A DNA stretch of 64,000 bases, taken from the NCBI RefSeq assembly GCF_028858725.1, contig NC_084761.1, forward strand, positions 98,685,362 to 98,749,361. Reading direction: 5' to 3'. This document shows positions 31,656 to 44,550 of the stretch, in pieces; position 1 is the stretch's first letter; each line of letters starts with the position of its first letter. A program made the position numbers and the translations under genes. This DNA comes from Colius striatus. Taxonomy: Eukaryota > Chordata > Aves > Coliiformes > Coliidae. The notes beneath the pieces are model-generated. The model was not told where the DNA came from. It worked only from the letters and a program-made list of their open reading frames with translations, and did not search any database.

Positions 31656-34600
31656 GGCTGGTGAAGGCTTTTGGGGTGGTGCAGAGCAGTGGTGATCTCC
31701 TTGGATGCCCTGAGCTGTGCTGATATCCTTGTTTTGGGGCTGGAAAGGCAGCTCTGAGGGGTTGTTGTGTCTCCACAGAGCCAGGAAACACCCTGCTGTG
31801 TGCAATGCTGCTGAGCAGGGGGTGGTGAGGCTTAGTCCTGCCAAAAATCAGGTCGAGATGCTCTGTGCTGCTGAGGCAGGAGACAGCCAGGCCTTGGGGT
31901 AGGATCCTTGGCAGCTTGTCCTAGGCAAGTGTTTGCCTCTAGCTGGGAGCCCAGGAGAGTGAGAAGGTGCTGTGCTGTGGGTGATGCTGCTTCCACAATG
32001 GCAGCAGGGCTTGTTTTGCTCCTGCCTGCCCAGTTAACCCCATTTTCACCCTCCTGCAGAGGCTGGCTCAAGGCCCTTGCTCAGTTCTGCTTGGGGAAGG
32101 CCTTGCTTTGTATGTGTTTTAAAGGGTATTTGAGCAGTTTGATCCCAACTTTGCCAGTCTGGCACGTTGGATTTGGAGTGTCTGTGGCTGACAGCACTGG
32201 CCTGTCACCCTCCATCCTTTGAAACCCCAAAAACCTGCCAATCCAGGCTGCTTTCTCTCGTGGCACACTGCTCTGCAGAGCCCTAACTGCCTCCAGCTGT
32301 CTTTTTTCCCTGAGCTGCTGCAGGAAAACCTGCAGCCAGCCAAGAAAACGCCCTGAACCTGTTGGTACAAAGCTCCAGATGCAGGTGGAGCTGGTGCTGT
32401 TGCCTTTGCCAAGTTCAGCCAGCCCTCATGCCTTGCTTTGGCAGCCACACAGCCTCGGTTCAGCTGTCCAAGGTGACTCCTTCCCTCTGGGGTCTGCCAA
32501 AGCATTGTTTGCCGTTGCAGTGAGCAGAAAGGCAGAGTGGGCTCTGCTCTGCTGTCTTGTTACACTGGGTTGAGCTGGATGGCTCCAGTGCAGCAGCAGG
32601 AGATGAGATTTGGGGGGGGTGTTCTTCATGGTTTCTAGGGGAATCTGCTCCACTATAGCTCTCCCCAGAGAAGAGCTGCTCCAGGTCAGTGTGGTCCCAT
32701 ATGTCACAACGTGAGGGTCTGCTGGAGACACCCCTTTTTTGTCACTGTCCCTGGAAGGAGAGCATCCCTTGGGATGGAGAGATGTCCATGCTATGGCTGC
32801 TGCCATGGCAGAGTTTACACAGGGTTATTTTGCCCATCCACCTTGTGAATCTGCTGGTGGAGGTGTGGAACATGTGCTCCTTGCCTCAGGTTAACCCCAC
32901 AGGCTCCTGCTGCTCTGGCATCCTCTGGTGTGGGTGGCTGCCTCCACGTAGCTTCACAATTGACAGACAAAAAAGCCCTTTCCACACATGGTCTGTTGAG
33001 TGAAAATGGCTTTAAAACCTTTGCCCACCCCTCTTTTCCCAGCCCCAGGGGGTTGTTGGAGCCTGTGCTGTGCAGAGCAGTGGGAATAACTGCCCTGCTG
33101 TGTCAGAAGGTTTCTGGGGACATGGGCTTTGGGCTTCCAGCAGCCCAGGCTGGGAAGTTTCTTTTGGGGCTGGAAACTGCCTATTCCCAGAGCAGCATCC
33201 TGGGGCATCCCCAGCTCTGGGTGTCTCTACTGAGGTGTGTGGAATTGAGCAACTTGCTCCTGAGTTTTAGATTTGTTCCTTTTTCCCCCCCTTTTTCACC
33301 TTGGTGCCTCGTGCCCAAGGGTGGGTTCACAGCATCCCTGAGTGGTGGGGATTGGAAGGGACCTTTAGAGATCATCCAGCTCTTTTTCTTCTTATCTTTG
33401 TGCCCTTGGTCTCCTGTGCCTCAGGGGAGCAGATCAGCAGTGGTATCTCCTCACCTGGGGCCTTGTCCTTCCAGCCTCACTGTGCCTGGCCAGCACTGGC
33501 CCCGCACTCCAGGTTGTTCAGTGACCACAAATGTCTTTTATTGGCCTGTTGACAGCTCAAAGGCCACAAACCACAGAGGCTGCAGAGTGTAAGCAGATAA
33601 ATAGAGCTGAGGAGATCAACTTTCTGTCCTGCTGTTACTCTCTCCATTCATAAATGTTTCATGCTCTGTTTTACAGCTCCTTAAATCTTCCCTCCCTTCT
33701 GTTCTCTCCCTGCCCATGCTTCATTGGAGAGGGGAAAGCCTCTGATCTTCTGAAATCGATTTGGGATGAGGTTAGCTGACCTTGCTGACATGCCAGCATT
33801 CTCCTGGTGGCTCATAGCTCTTCTCCATCCCTGGTTTCTACCCTGCTCCTCCATGCTATCACACACCCAGCCAGCACAGAGGCAGATTTGGGGACAGGAG
33901 GTGGCTGGACAGCCATCCCCTATCTCCTGTGGCTACATGGTCAAGAAAACAGCCTGTCCAGGAGCTCCACAGGTCTAGGCCCCAGCACAGAGGCCACCCT
34001 CATGCCCTATAGCCAAAGGGATGTGCCAGGTAGGGGAGTCCTGTGGAGTCCTACTCTGGCTGGAATGGAGGATGCTCAGGGCACTGAGGAGCTGCAGGAT
34101 ACATGGCCAGAGCAGCAGCTGCATGGCACAGGCTGGGCATTGCAGTGTGAGTGGTGCATACACACAGTTGTGCACACACAGAGCAGGGCTGGGCTTTTAT
34201 TCCTGCTTTTCATCATGCCTTACAGGTTTGCAGGCTGTTCCCTGCCAGCAAGACCCACTGGAGTGACAACTTCTCTGTCCCTGGCCTGTGAGTCATGGCA
34301 TGAGCCACTTTCTGATATGGCAGAACATGGGTGGCTGCTCTGGCTTGGGCTGAGCCTGAGGCAGGAATCTTGTGCCTGGCACATGGTCCCTCATCATCTG
34401 CAGTGACACATCACTTGGGGCACCAGTGCTGTGCCCATAGCTCCATCCTCTTGTGCCTCTCATCCCCTTCCTTTCTGACGTTCTCTTGAGCAGCTGAGCT
34501 GGTCGTGTCAAAGCTGGAAGCCATCAGAGGAGCAGGGTTGAGCTGAGTGATGTAACAAGCCATGGGGGGGGTTGGTTGGTTCAAGTTTGTTTTTGAGCAC

Positions 34601-35096
34601 TTCTCAGAGGAATGTTTGGAGAGATGAGCTTTTCCCCACCTCAGCTGCTCGAGCCCTTTCTTCCCCATCTGCAGGGGAATCAGCCTGTGTTTATTTCCCA
34701 TCTGTGCTTTTAGCAGCTTACAGGGATCACCTTGCAACACACACTGTCCAAAACCAACATGAGAACCGACCTACGCTGCAGAAAAGCTTCCCAGCCTCGG
34801 TGGGGGAAGCTGTGGCAGAGACATAGAGCCAGACAAAAGACACACAGCTCCACAGGGTTGGGTGGTTTTTCACCCCAAGCTTCGCATCTTGGGTAGGTGA
34901 GCTTCCTCCTGGCCCTGTGCACTGGGGGGGTTTCCTCAGGGCAGCTTCGGCTCTTGACTGACCAAAATCCCTCTTTGTTGCCTGTCCAGGGGGGTCATGC
35001 CAGGGGAAGGGTGTTGCTTCTGCCAGTGTTTGTGTTTTCCCTGGGTGGCCTTTTCTGTGCTCTGTCACTGTAGGGGCTCAACCAGTCTTTAATTAT
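31656..35096 (+). other. Intron 1, unique part with small CR1-like scrap
   Basis: No exon was recognised in 3.4 kb. At 33325-33385 a short TCCCTGAGTGGTGGGGATTG...GACCTTTAGAGATCATCC stretch resembles the 3' end of an old CR1 in - orientation. Confidence 0.4.
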
Positions 35097-35895
35097 TGTT
35101 GGGCAGAGAGGAGCCTGCTGAGGTTCAACAAGGACAAGGGCAGAGTCCTGCAGCTGGGGGGGAACAACCCCCTGCACCAGCACAGGCTGGGGGTGACCTG
35201 CTGGAGAGCAGCTCCAGGAGAGAGACCTGGCAGTGCTGGGGGAGAATCAACTGCCCATGAGCAGCAACGTGGGCTCGTGGGCAAGAAGCCAATGGCAGCC
35301 TGGGGGCATTGAGGAGAGTGTGGGCAGCAGGGCCAGGGAGGTTGTGCTGCCCCTCTGCTCTGCCAGAGCTGCTGAGGCCTCATCTGGAGTCCTGTGTCCA
35401 GTTCTGGGCTCCCCAGCTCCAGAGGGACAGGGAAGTGCTGGAGAGAGGCCAGTGCAGGGACACCAAGATGCTGAGGGCATGGAACATGTGCCTGAGGAGG
35501 AAAGGCTGTGGGCCCTGGGGCTGTTCAGCCTGGAGGAGAGAAGACTGAGGGGCTGCTGATCTCAGCAACACTTACATACAAGTACCTAAAGGGTGGGTGT
35601 TGAGGAGGATGAGGAGAGACTTTTTTCTGTTGTCTCAAGTGCCAGGACAAGGAGTAATGGCAAGAAGCTGGAACACAACAAGTTCCACTTAAACCCAAGG
35701 AGCAAGTCCTTTGGTGCTGAGGTGAGGGAGCCCTGGCCCAGGCTGCCCAGGGAGGCTGTGGAGGCTCCTTCTCAGGAGGTTTCCAACCCCACCTGGACAT
35801 GTTCCTGTGCCCCTGAGCCAGGGGAAGCTGCTGGAGCAGGGGCCGGGGCTGCAGCAGCTCTGCAGGGCCCTTCCAACCCCACCATGCTATGGTGA
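35097..35895 (+). mobile_element. CR1 LINE 3' fragment, longer copy
   Basis: Starts in the GTTGGGCAGAGAGGAGCC segment, which corresponds to sequence 3' of the reverse-transcriptase region. It runs through the conserved 300-base block to the GCAGGGCCCTTCCAACCCCA 3' end. Confidence 0.88.
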
Positions 35896-37359
35896 AAGCC
35901 TTGGGGCTCCTCTCCTAAGCCAGGCTGACCTTGTTGCAGGGATGAATCAGCAATGAAGGGATATAGGCACTGGCTCTGCCTTGGGCTGTCTCACTGTGTG
36001 CTGCATCATAGGTGGCTGAGTTGTGTGGGGCAGGAGCATTTCTGCTCAGTTTGAGGCAAACCTCAACCCCCCTGACAATGCCAAGTGGCTTAGGGAGGCT
36101 TTTGGGAAGCACCTGATGGCTGAAGGCCTCTAGAACCTGTCCAGCTGTGCATCCTTCCCCTGTGCATCCATCAACAACACCATGAGTCTCTGAGGGATTG
36201 AACCAAGGGTCTGCCCTTGTCCCAACACTGCCTGGTGTTGTATATGTCTGTAGTAATCCCAAAGCACTGAAATGAGCTTGGATCAGGGCTTTGGGATGCT
36301 GAGCCACACAGCTGCTGACAGGATGAGGGCTTCAGCTTTGTGCTGAAGGAGTTGCATGATCAGGGGAGGGATGTGGGAGGGACAAGGTTGACTCTGTGTC
36401 CTGCCAGTCATCCCAGCAGCTCATGTTCACATCCTGAGAGATGCTGGGGTGGCCCATGCAGGTGAGGGTTTTCACAGAGGAGGAGGAGAAACTACCCAAG
36501 CATTTCCCCCCTTCTTGTAGCTCAGACACCCATCACAATGTTTCTGGGAACAGAGACCCCCCGTGCCCCCCAAAACCAGTCCCCTGTGTCCTGATGGAGG
36601 AGTGGGACAGTACAAACCAGGTTCAGTGACCCTGAGCAACCCCAGCCTGGCAGCATCCCCTGTGAGGTTGCTTTCCCTCTGTAACAAACAGCTCCTGTGC
36701 TCTCGTTTCCGTGCCAGGGTGGATTTTCCCCTTGCTCAGCACCGGCTGTGGGATGCTGCCGGAGGATGAGGGGAAGGCACGTGGCTTTGGGGGGGGCCTG
36801 GAGATCCAGCAGCGCTGTGTGTTCTGCTCTCCCCTCCTCCCTTTGCTGCTCCCATTGATCCTGGCAACAGCAAATGTAAAAATAGCTGCTTGGTGCTTTG
36901 TGCCTTCCCTCCCAAAGCTGCCTTTTGGCAGCCAGGCCGCCGCTCCCCTTCCCTCTCCGTGCAGGGCAGTGGGAGGAGATGGGAGCCTTGCACAGGGAAG
37001 GGTTTCACTGAAGCTGCTGGAGGCTGTTGGGATGTGCTGGGGAAAGGGGGTGACCTACATGAGCACACACTGAGCCCCAGAGCTGTGTGGCTTCCCAGGA
37101 GCTGTGCCTCAGAGCTCACAGGGGCCTGCAGCTGCTTCCCCTTTCCAGGGCATCTGCGGGGAGTTTTCTGTTTGAGGTTTCCTCTCCCGTGGCTGGGTGC
37201 TGGGTGCTTTGCTGCTTCCTTCCCCTTGCAGACGTCTGCCCCTGCCCTGCCACAGCAGCTGTGGTTACCAGCTCCAGGGCTGAGGCTGGGAGAAGCCCTT
37301 TGTGCTGGGCCTGTGGGGTGTAAGAGGGAGGAATTAGCAGAAGGCTCTGCTGGCATCTG
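35896..37359 (+). other. Intron 1, unique part
   Basis: No exon or named repeat recognised. Confidence 0.4.
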
Positions 37360-38172
37360 GTGGGATCTTGACCAGCTGGAGAGGTGGGCACAGAGGAATC
37401 TCATGAGGTTCACCAAGGGCAAGTGTAGAGTCCTGCAGCTGGGGAGGAACAACCCCCTGCAGCAGCACAGGCTGGGAGTGACCTGCTGGAGAGCAGCTCC
37501 AGGAGAGGGACCTGGCAGTGCTGGGGGAGAATCAACTGCCCATGAGCAGCAACGTGGGCTCGTGGGCAAGAAGCCAATGGCAGCCTGGGGGCATTGAGGA
37601 GAGTGTGGGCAGCAGGGCCAGGGAGGTTGTGCTGCCCCTCTGCTCTGCCAGAGCTGCTGAGGCCTCATCTGGAGTCCTGTGTCCAGTTCTGGGCTCCCCA
37701 GCTCCAGAGGGACAGGGAAGTGCTGGAGAGAGGCCAGTGCAGGGACAACAAGATGCTGAGGGGACTGGAGCATCTTCCTGATGAGGAAAGGCTGCAGAAC
37801 TGAGGTTGTTTAGTCTGGAGAAGAGGAGGCTGCAGGGTGACCTCAGCAACACTTACAAGTACCTAAAGGGTGGGGGTCAGGAGGATGAGGTGATATTTTC
37901 TTTTCAGGGACAGCACAAGAGGTAACAGGCACAGGCTGGCACACAGGCAGTGCCCCTGACACAGGAGGAGCAAGTCCTTTGGTGCTGAGGGGAGGGAGCC
38001 CTGGCCCAGGCTGCCCAGGGAGGGTGTGGAGGCTCCTTCTCAGGAGGTTTCCAACCCCAGCTGGACACGTTCCTGTGCCCCTGAGCCAGGGGAAGCTGCT
38101 TGAGCAGGGGCTGGGGCTGCAGGAGCTCTGCAGGGCCCTTACAGCCCCCACCAGTCTGGGATTCTGTGAGTA
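37360..38172 (+). mobile_element. CR1 LINE 3' fragment, longer copy
   Basis: From GATCTTGACCAGCTGGAGAG through the conserved block to a GGGATTCTGTGAG tail. It is almost identical to the copy at 35097-35895 over the central 300 bases. Confidence 0.88.
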
Positions 38173-39319
38173 CAGGGCAGGGGTGTTTTTTCTAGCACAA
38201 GCTCATTGTCTGCACCTGCAGCTCCTGTCTGCCTCAAGCTGCCTTCCATGGACCTGTCATGGAGAGGTCTCTGGGTGAGCTGGGCTGGCTGTGTGTGCAG
38301 GGCTGAGGTGTCTCAGCACAAGGTGGCTGGTGGCTGACAGGGGCAGTTTCCCACAGAGCAGAGGGTGTTGGTGTGGCACCAGCAGGTTGAGAAGCAGTGG
38401 GTTGTATCCTCTGCTCTGTGTTCAGGGGGAGACTCATTGCAGTTGTAGGCAGCAAGGGGAGGAGCACAGACTTGGGCATCAAACACATCTGCTCCTGACC
38501 ACCACTGGACAAGTCAGCCTGTTTAATGTCTGAACTAGCAAGCCTGTGTCAGGCTGTGCCCTCTGCAAACCAGGCAGGTAGCCAGAGATGGGTGGCTTGT
38601 CCTGGGTGTCTTGTGCAGAGGAGCTGGACCCAAGCTGGTGGCACCTTCCTCAAGAAAGGCCTCCAAAACACCTAAGAGAAGCAGGTCATTGCAGTCCCCA
38701 GTGCTGGGCCTGCTCCTCTGCACCTTGGTGCCAGCACCTCTCCACATTGTGATTAATGGAACCTGACTAAAGGCAGAGCATCTGCTCTGAGCTGGGAAGC
38801 CCATGGCTGCTGGTTCAGACCTGGACAAGGGTTTGTACAGGTAGAAGCTGGTTTGTTTTTCCAGGGATATAATCTAATCCCATGAAAGAGATCATGTTCC
38901 CCTCTGAGGCTTGGGCTTGGATGGCCTCAATCCAGACCCTCTCCCTTCCCTCTTTTCCCCTGAAGGCAGCTTGTGGAAGAAATGTGGGAAATGAAAGGCT
39001 GTGGGGTGAGGTTAATAGGGAAGAGCTGCTGGGCTGGGACTTGAAACCCACCCCAGTCCTGCTGCATCCCACCCAAGGCACTGGTTGCACCTCCTGTTTC
39101 CACTGGAACTGATTCATTAAGAGAAAAAAACCAACCAAGCCAGCATGGAACAACAGAATCCTCCCCAGACACTCATCTTGTGCCGTAAACTTAGAGCTCA
39201 GGCTAAAAATAGCTCCATTCCCTGTTGGAGGTGTAGTCCTGAGCGTTCACTGACTCCTGAGGAGGTTTTGGGAATCTAAAATAGCTCCTTAATCCAGCAC
39301 CAGCCTAATGCCAGGCTCC
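38173..39319 (+). other. Intron 1, unique part
   Basis: Nothing recognised. Confidence 0.4.
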
Positions 39320-39460
39320 CAGACCCCCACAGTGGTGGGGTGGGAAGGGCCCTGCAGAGCTGCCCCAGCCCCTGCTCCAGCAGGTTCCCCTGGCTCAGGG
39401 GGCACAGGAACGTGCCCAGGTGGGGTTGGATGTCTCCAGAGAAGGAGCCTCAACAAGCTC
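39320..39460 (-). mobile_element. Short CR1 3' end
   Basis: Only the 3' terminal 140 or so bases of CR1 in - orientation (GGGAAGGGCCCTGCAGAGCT, CTCAGGGGGCACAGGAACGT). Confidence 0.75.
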
Positions 39461-39930
39461 CCCATCAACAAGCTCAGGGCTTTCCTCATGTTAATCCACC
39501 CAGACTTTCTCTCTGTGTTTTGTTTTCCATGGGATGAGGTAAGACATTAAAACTACTTGCAAGGTTGTTTTTGTTTGGGGTTTTCTTTTTTTCCTGTTAA
39601 ATGATTCAGCCCCCAGATCTCTCCTGTCCCAGCTGGCAGCCTGCTGCTGCCCTTCCCCTCTTGAACTTCTTCCAGGCCTTGCATCAAACTGAACAATGTG
39701 CTGAGGCCTCAGCCTGCTCCAAGCAGCCTTTTCCTCACTGCTCCTCGGGGAAGTGTCCCCCTGACTCACCTGCTTCTGCTTCTCCCTGGCAGCAGCTCAG
39801 CCTCTCTGGGGCTGCCTGGAAGGGCTTAGTGCTGCTTTGTTTTTCCCCCATGATTTTAGGGTGTTTTTGTCTGGATACTTTCAGGCTTGAAGCCTGAATG
39901 CTTTGCAGTGGGATTTGTATTGGAGTGGGC
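39461..39930 (+). other. Intron 1, unique part
   Basis: Nothing recognised. Confidence 0.4.
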
Positions 39931-40457
39931 AAAGCAAGGAGCAGGCTGCAGCTCCAGGGCTGTGTCAGTGCTGGGCCCCTCACTCACTGCCACAGGGACA
40001 CTGAGGGGCTGCAGCGTGGCCAGAGCCGGGCACAGAGCTGGGGAAGGGGCTGGAGCACAAGGGGCTGGGGAGGGGCTGAGGGAATGGGGGTGTTGAGCCT
40101 GGAGAAGAGGAGCCTGAGGGGACACAGCAGCACTCTCTGACACTCCCTGACAGGAGGCTGCAGGGAGCTGGGGGTCGGGCTCTGCTCCCAAGTGATAGGA
40201 CAAGAGGAAACAGCCTCAATTTGCACCAGAGGAGGTTGAGGTTGGAGCTGAGGCAGAGCTGTTTCCCTGAGAGGGGTGTCAGCCCTGTGCCAGGCTGCCC
40301 AGGGAGCTGGGGGAGTGCCTAGCCCTGGAGGGATCCCAAAGCCTGGAGCTGAGGTGCTGAGGGCTGTGAGTCAGTGCTGGGCTGGGCAGGGTGAGGGAAG
40401 GGCTGGGACTTGATGAGCTTAAAAGTGTTTTCCCTCCATAATGATTCTGTGATTCTC
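39931..40457 (+). mobile_element. CR1 LINE of a second subfamily
   Basis: A CR1-like 3' fragment with different sequence: CAGTGCTGGGCCCCTCACTC, GGACACTGAGGGGCTGCAGC, TGCCAGGCTGCCCAGGGAGC, with tail ATGATTCTGTGATTCTC. Related copies in - orientation lie at 47205-47415 and 53622-54062. Confidence 0.75.
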
Positions 40458-41238
40458 AGTGGTAAGAATAGAAATGGCTTCACTGAGGATTTAACCCCTG
40501 TCTGTGCCCAGGAAAGCCCCTGGCACTGTCCCTCCTACATTTCAGTGGCACTGGTATTGCTGGTGAAGGACCTGGCTGCTTCCAGCTGTGCTCTGCTGGC
40601 ATTTATCAGGATTCCCTGCAGGGAATTAGGGTGTTTGTGCCCCCTTCCCCAACCATGGGCTCAGCTCCTGAGGCTTCCCAGCTCCTCCCTTCATCCAAGA
40701 TCATTTCCTCAGCAGTAATTGAGAAACTTCTGGAGGGCAGGATACAAGTTTTCCCCTGGCCCTGGTGATCTCAGCTGGTCACACCCAGCTCCATCCCTTC
40801 ACATTTTCCTTCCCTTTTTCTCTTGTTTCTTTTCAAGTGGATATAAAACACTGCCAGGGCTTTATTTTCTGGGGAAATCATTGGGAAATTGATAACCCAG
40901 GCCTAGGATTTTCTTCCACCTGCCATTGCTGCATGTTTGGCCCCTGAAACACGTCACAGACATACAAAGTCTGTCCTGAACCTACTCATTTCCTTGTGCC
41001 TGATTAAGGGGGATTTGAATCCTTTGGTCCAGGAGAGATCAGAGCTGTTGGGGCAGTGGCTGTGCTGAGACCCAACATAGTGCTGCAGGCACCCAGAGCC
41101 AGGACAGGAGGATGAGGCATCTCGTGGGAGGAGAAGGGAGCAAAGAGCCACGGAGGCAGCAGGAGTTTTGGGGAAGAAATGGTTCCCCTGTGGCCTGTGG
41201 TTTGTGTTGCCCCATCTGAACATGATACCATGGTGAAA
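40458..41238 (+). other. Intron 1, unique part
   Basis: Nothing recognised. Confidence 0.4.
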
Positions 41239-41725
41239 TCAGAATAGTGGGGGCTGGAAGAGCCCTGCAGAGCTGTTGGCAGCCCCAACCCCTGCTCAAG
41301 CAGGTTCCCCTGGCTCAGGGGGCACAGGAACGTGTCCAGCTGGGTTTGGAAACCTCCCAAGAAGGAGCCTCCCCACCCTCCCTGGGCAGCCTGGGCCAGG
41401 GCTCCCTCCCCTCAGCACCAAAGGACTTGCTCCTCCTGTGCCAGGGGCACTGCCTGTGTGCCAGCCTATGTCCATTATATTCCTCACAGCCCAACTCTCA
41501 GCCTGTCCAGCTCAGCCAGTGCTCCCAGTTTGGTGCCAGCAGGGAACTTGCTGAGGGTCCCTCTGTGCCCTCACCCAGGTGGTTGATGAAGATGTTGACC
41601 AAGACTGGCCCCAGAACCCATCCCTGTGGAACTCCACTGGCCACAGGCCTCCAACTCGACTCTGTGCCATTGCTCAGCACCCTCTGGGCTCTGTCATTCA
41701 GCCAGCTCTCCATCCAAATGAAATG
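41239..41725 (-). mobile_element. CR1 LINE with part of the reverse transcriptase frame
   Basis: The 3' end of CR1 (41239-41475) is joined directly to an internal segment (41490-41725). The internal segment translates on the - strand as [20 protein letters not shown], the palm region of the CR1 reverse transcriptase. The roughly 600 bases normally between them are deleted. The coding remnant is short and broken. Confidence 0.8.
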
Positions 41726-42417
41726 GAGAACTAGAAGGTGTCTCTGGGCATCTCTTGCTTTGGTGTCCTCTCACCCACTGTTGACTCCAGCTGGCAGGAG
41801 GCCAGAGCCCTGTCCCATCCCATACCAGGGCTTGCTCTGTGCCCTCCCAGTGCACATCCTATTCCCTGGGGAAGAATTGGACCCAAAGTGGAGGTTGGGA
41901 GGTTTTTCTGCTTGTGCAGTGAATGTTTGGGAGGCTTTTTCCTTTTCCTTCCATCTGTGCTTCAAAGCTACAGGGCAGAAGCTGTGATGTGGGTCTCCTC
42001 TGGGGCAGGGCAGTGGGAGCATCCCCCAGTGATGGACTTGACTTCACTTGAAGCTGACGCCAATATTTCCCCCAAATCCAGTGATCTGCCTTGGGTAGGT
42101 GCTGCATGGCAGCTCCTCCTCCCCATAAAGAACTCCTGGGGTGCAGCATCCTCTCCATGCCTGATGCAAGGGCCCTTCTAGGCAAACGTCCCCATCCTTC
42201 TGTAGGCAGAGGGACAGAAGGTCTGGCACAAAGTGATTCTAATGAAGGTGGTTGAATGCCTTTGCCCATTACAGTGCTGTCTGTGACTTGAAAGGGTTTG
42301 TTCTGAGTCAGTGACTCTTAAATATTTAAAACATGAGCACAAAGCATCATCTTTTTTTAATGCACAGGCTCACAGCAGCCTATCAGCTGACTGCACAAAA
42401 AATTGGCCACCAGGACC
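41726..42417 (+). other. Intron 1, unique part
   Basis: Nothing recognised. Confidence 0.4.
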
Positions 42418-42567
42418 TGTCCCCCCTCAGGCTTCTCTTCCCCAGGCTGAACAGCCCCAGGGCTGCAGCCTTTCCTCCTCACACACGTGTTCCATCCCCT
42501 CAGCATCTTGGTGTCCCTGCACTTGGTGACCTCTCTCCAGCACTTTCCTGTCCCTCTGGAGCTGGGT
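42418..42567 (-). mobile_element. Short CR1 fragment near exon 2
   Basis: The internal CR1 segment CTCAGGCTTCTCTTCCCCAG to CCTCTGGAGCTGGG in - orientation, ending about 145 bases before the exon 2 acceptor. Both ends of the element are missing. Confidence 0.8.
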
Positions 42568-42710
42568 TGTGTCTCTGCCTCGGGTCTTAGGTGATTTCTG
42601 GGGTGCTTGTGTGAGCTCCCACCCAGCAGCACCCTCCCTGAGGTCTCCCTGCCTTGTGGCTCTTGGAAATGACAGACAGGCCTTTTGTTTCCTTTCCTGT
42701 GTGGTTCCAG

Positions 42711-43150
42711 GTGGTACAAGCTCCACTCCAAGGCTGGGAAGAAGGAGAAGGAGCGTGGTGAGATCCTGGTGAGCATCCAGTTCACACGCAACAACCTCAC
42801 AGCCAGCATGTTCGACCTGTCCATGAAGGACAAGCCACGGTCACCCTTCGGGAAGCTGAAGGACAAGGTGAAAGGCAAAAAGAAATACGACCTGGAGTCA
42901 GCCTCTGCCATCATCCCCAGCAGCATGGGTGCCCTGGACATGGAGGATGACTATGACACTGGGGGCAAGAAGTCCAAAGTCAAAGGCTTCTTTCTGAAGA
43001 ACAAGCTGCGCAAGTCGTCCCTGACACAGTCCAACACGTCCCTGGGATCCGACAGCACCATCTCCTCTGCCAGCCTGGGCCTGGCTGCCAACGTCCCTGA
43101 GCTGCCCAAATCCCCCAGCAGACACAGCAGTCTGTCCATGGAGCGCTCTG
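42711..43150 (+). CDS. RAB11FIP5: RAB11FIP5 exon 2
   Basis: Acceptor TGTGTGGTTCCAG, donor GTAAGA. In phase with exon 1 it gives R-WYKLHSKAGKKEKERGE, the last strands of the C2 domain. IQFTRNNLTASMFDLSMKDK and a basic stretch (FGKLKDKVKGKKKYDLESAS) follow. Next is GFFLKNKLRKSSLTQSNTSL, then GSDSTISSASLG, a Ser/Thr-rich regulatory region closely conserved in FIP5. It covers residues about 131-277, is 440 bases long and ends in phase 1. The Lys-rich segment next to the C2 domain may help membrane binding, by inference. Conservation with mammalian FIP5 is strong enough that the gene identity is not in doubt. Confidence 0.95.
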
Positions 43151-43230
43151 GTAAGAGGATAATGCTTTTCATTCCCTGCCTGCTTTTTTTCCCTCATTCT
43201 TTTCTGTTGAAGCTTTCCTGTAATTCTCTA

Positions 43231-44045
43231 ATTACAGAATCCCACAGTGCTGGGGGCTGGCAGGGCCCTGCAGAGCTGCTGCAGCCCCAGCCCCTGCTCC
43301 AGCAGCTTCCCCTGGCTCAGGGGGCACAGGAACGTGTCCAGCTGGGGTTGGAAACCTCCTGAGAAGGAGCCTCCACACCCTCCCTGGGCAGCCTGGGCCA
43401 GGGCTCCCTCCCCTCAGCACCAAAGGACTTTCTCCTGCGCCAGGGGCACTGCCTGTGATCCAGTCTGTGCCCATTATCTCTTGTCCTGGCACTTGAGACA
43501 ACAGAAAAAAGTGCTGCCCCATCTTCTTGACATCCACCTTTTAAATAGATTTAAGTGTTGATCAGGTCTCCCCTCAGTCTCCTCATCTCCAGGCTGAACA
43601 GCCCCAGGGCCCCCAGCTTTCCCTCATAAGGAAGATGCTCCATCCCCTCAGCATCTTAGTGTCCCTGCACTGGCCTCTCTCCAGCACTTCCCTGTCCCTC
43701 TGGAGCTGGGGAGCCCAGAACTGGACACAGGACTCCAGATGAGGCCTCAGCAGCTCTGGCAGAGCAGAGGGGCAGCACAACCTCCCTGGCCCTGCTGCCC
43801 ACACTCTCCTCAATGCCCCCAGGCTGCCATTGGCTTCTTGCCCACGAGCCCACGTTGCTGCTCATGGGCAGTTGATTCTCCCCCAGCACTGCCAGGTCCC
43901 TCTCCTGGAGCTGCTCTCCAGCAGGTCACCCCCAGCCTGTGCTGCTGCAGGGGGTTGTTCCTCCCCAGCTGCAGGACTCTGCCCTTGTCCTTGGTGAACC
44001 TCAGCACGTTCTCAGCCTGCCCAACTCTCAGCCTGCCCAGCTCTC
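43231..44045 (-). mobile_element. CR1 LINE 3' fragment, longer copy
   Basis: Starts 80 bases after exon 2 with its 3' end (CAGAATCCCACAGTGCTGGG) and runs in - orientation through the conserved block to TTGGTGAACCTCAGCACGTT. Confidence 0.88.
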
Positions 44046-44550
44046 ACTGACTGGCAGCACATTATTGCTTACCTAAGAAGCAGCATCCTCCCAGCCCCTC
44101 TGAGACCTTCTGCCTGCTGGCAGTGATGTGCTCAGCAGAATGTTGTGCCTGTACATGGACACCCTGACTTAACACTGACTGTGTGTGCTCCCTGCACTGC
44201 ACCAGCAGCTCTTTAGGACCACTTCTTCCATGCCCCTATAAAGCAGGTCTCTGCTCAGTGGCTGGTAGCAGCGAGCCCCTGGCAGAGGGTTGGGTGAGCA
44301 GGGCACTGGAACGCCTGGGGCTTGGAGGCAAAGCTGCAGCAGTGACCAGTTCCTGGTGATTAAAGCAATCTGAGCTCTTGGCACCCAGAGAGTGGTGATT
44401 TATAAACAAAACAGGCCCTTGTGGGGACTTAATTCTTGCTGTCCCTGGCAAACAAAATATAGAATTAAATGGTTTAATTGGCTGGAGGCAGCAAATTGGA
44501 ATCTTGGGTGGGAGTCCCTTGGTCTGTGTGGGAGAGGATTTTGCTGGGTG
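44046..44550 (+). other. Intron 2, unique part
   Basis: RAB11FIP5 intron 2 spans 43151-47496. Nothing is recognised in this stretch. Confidence 0.4.
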
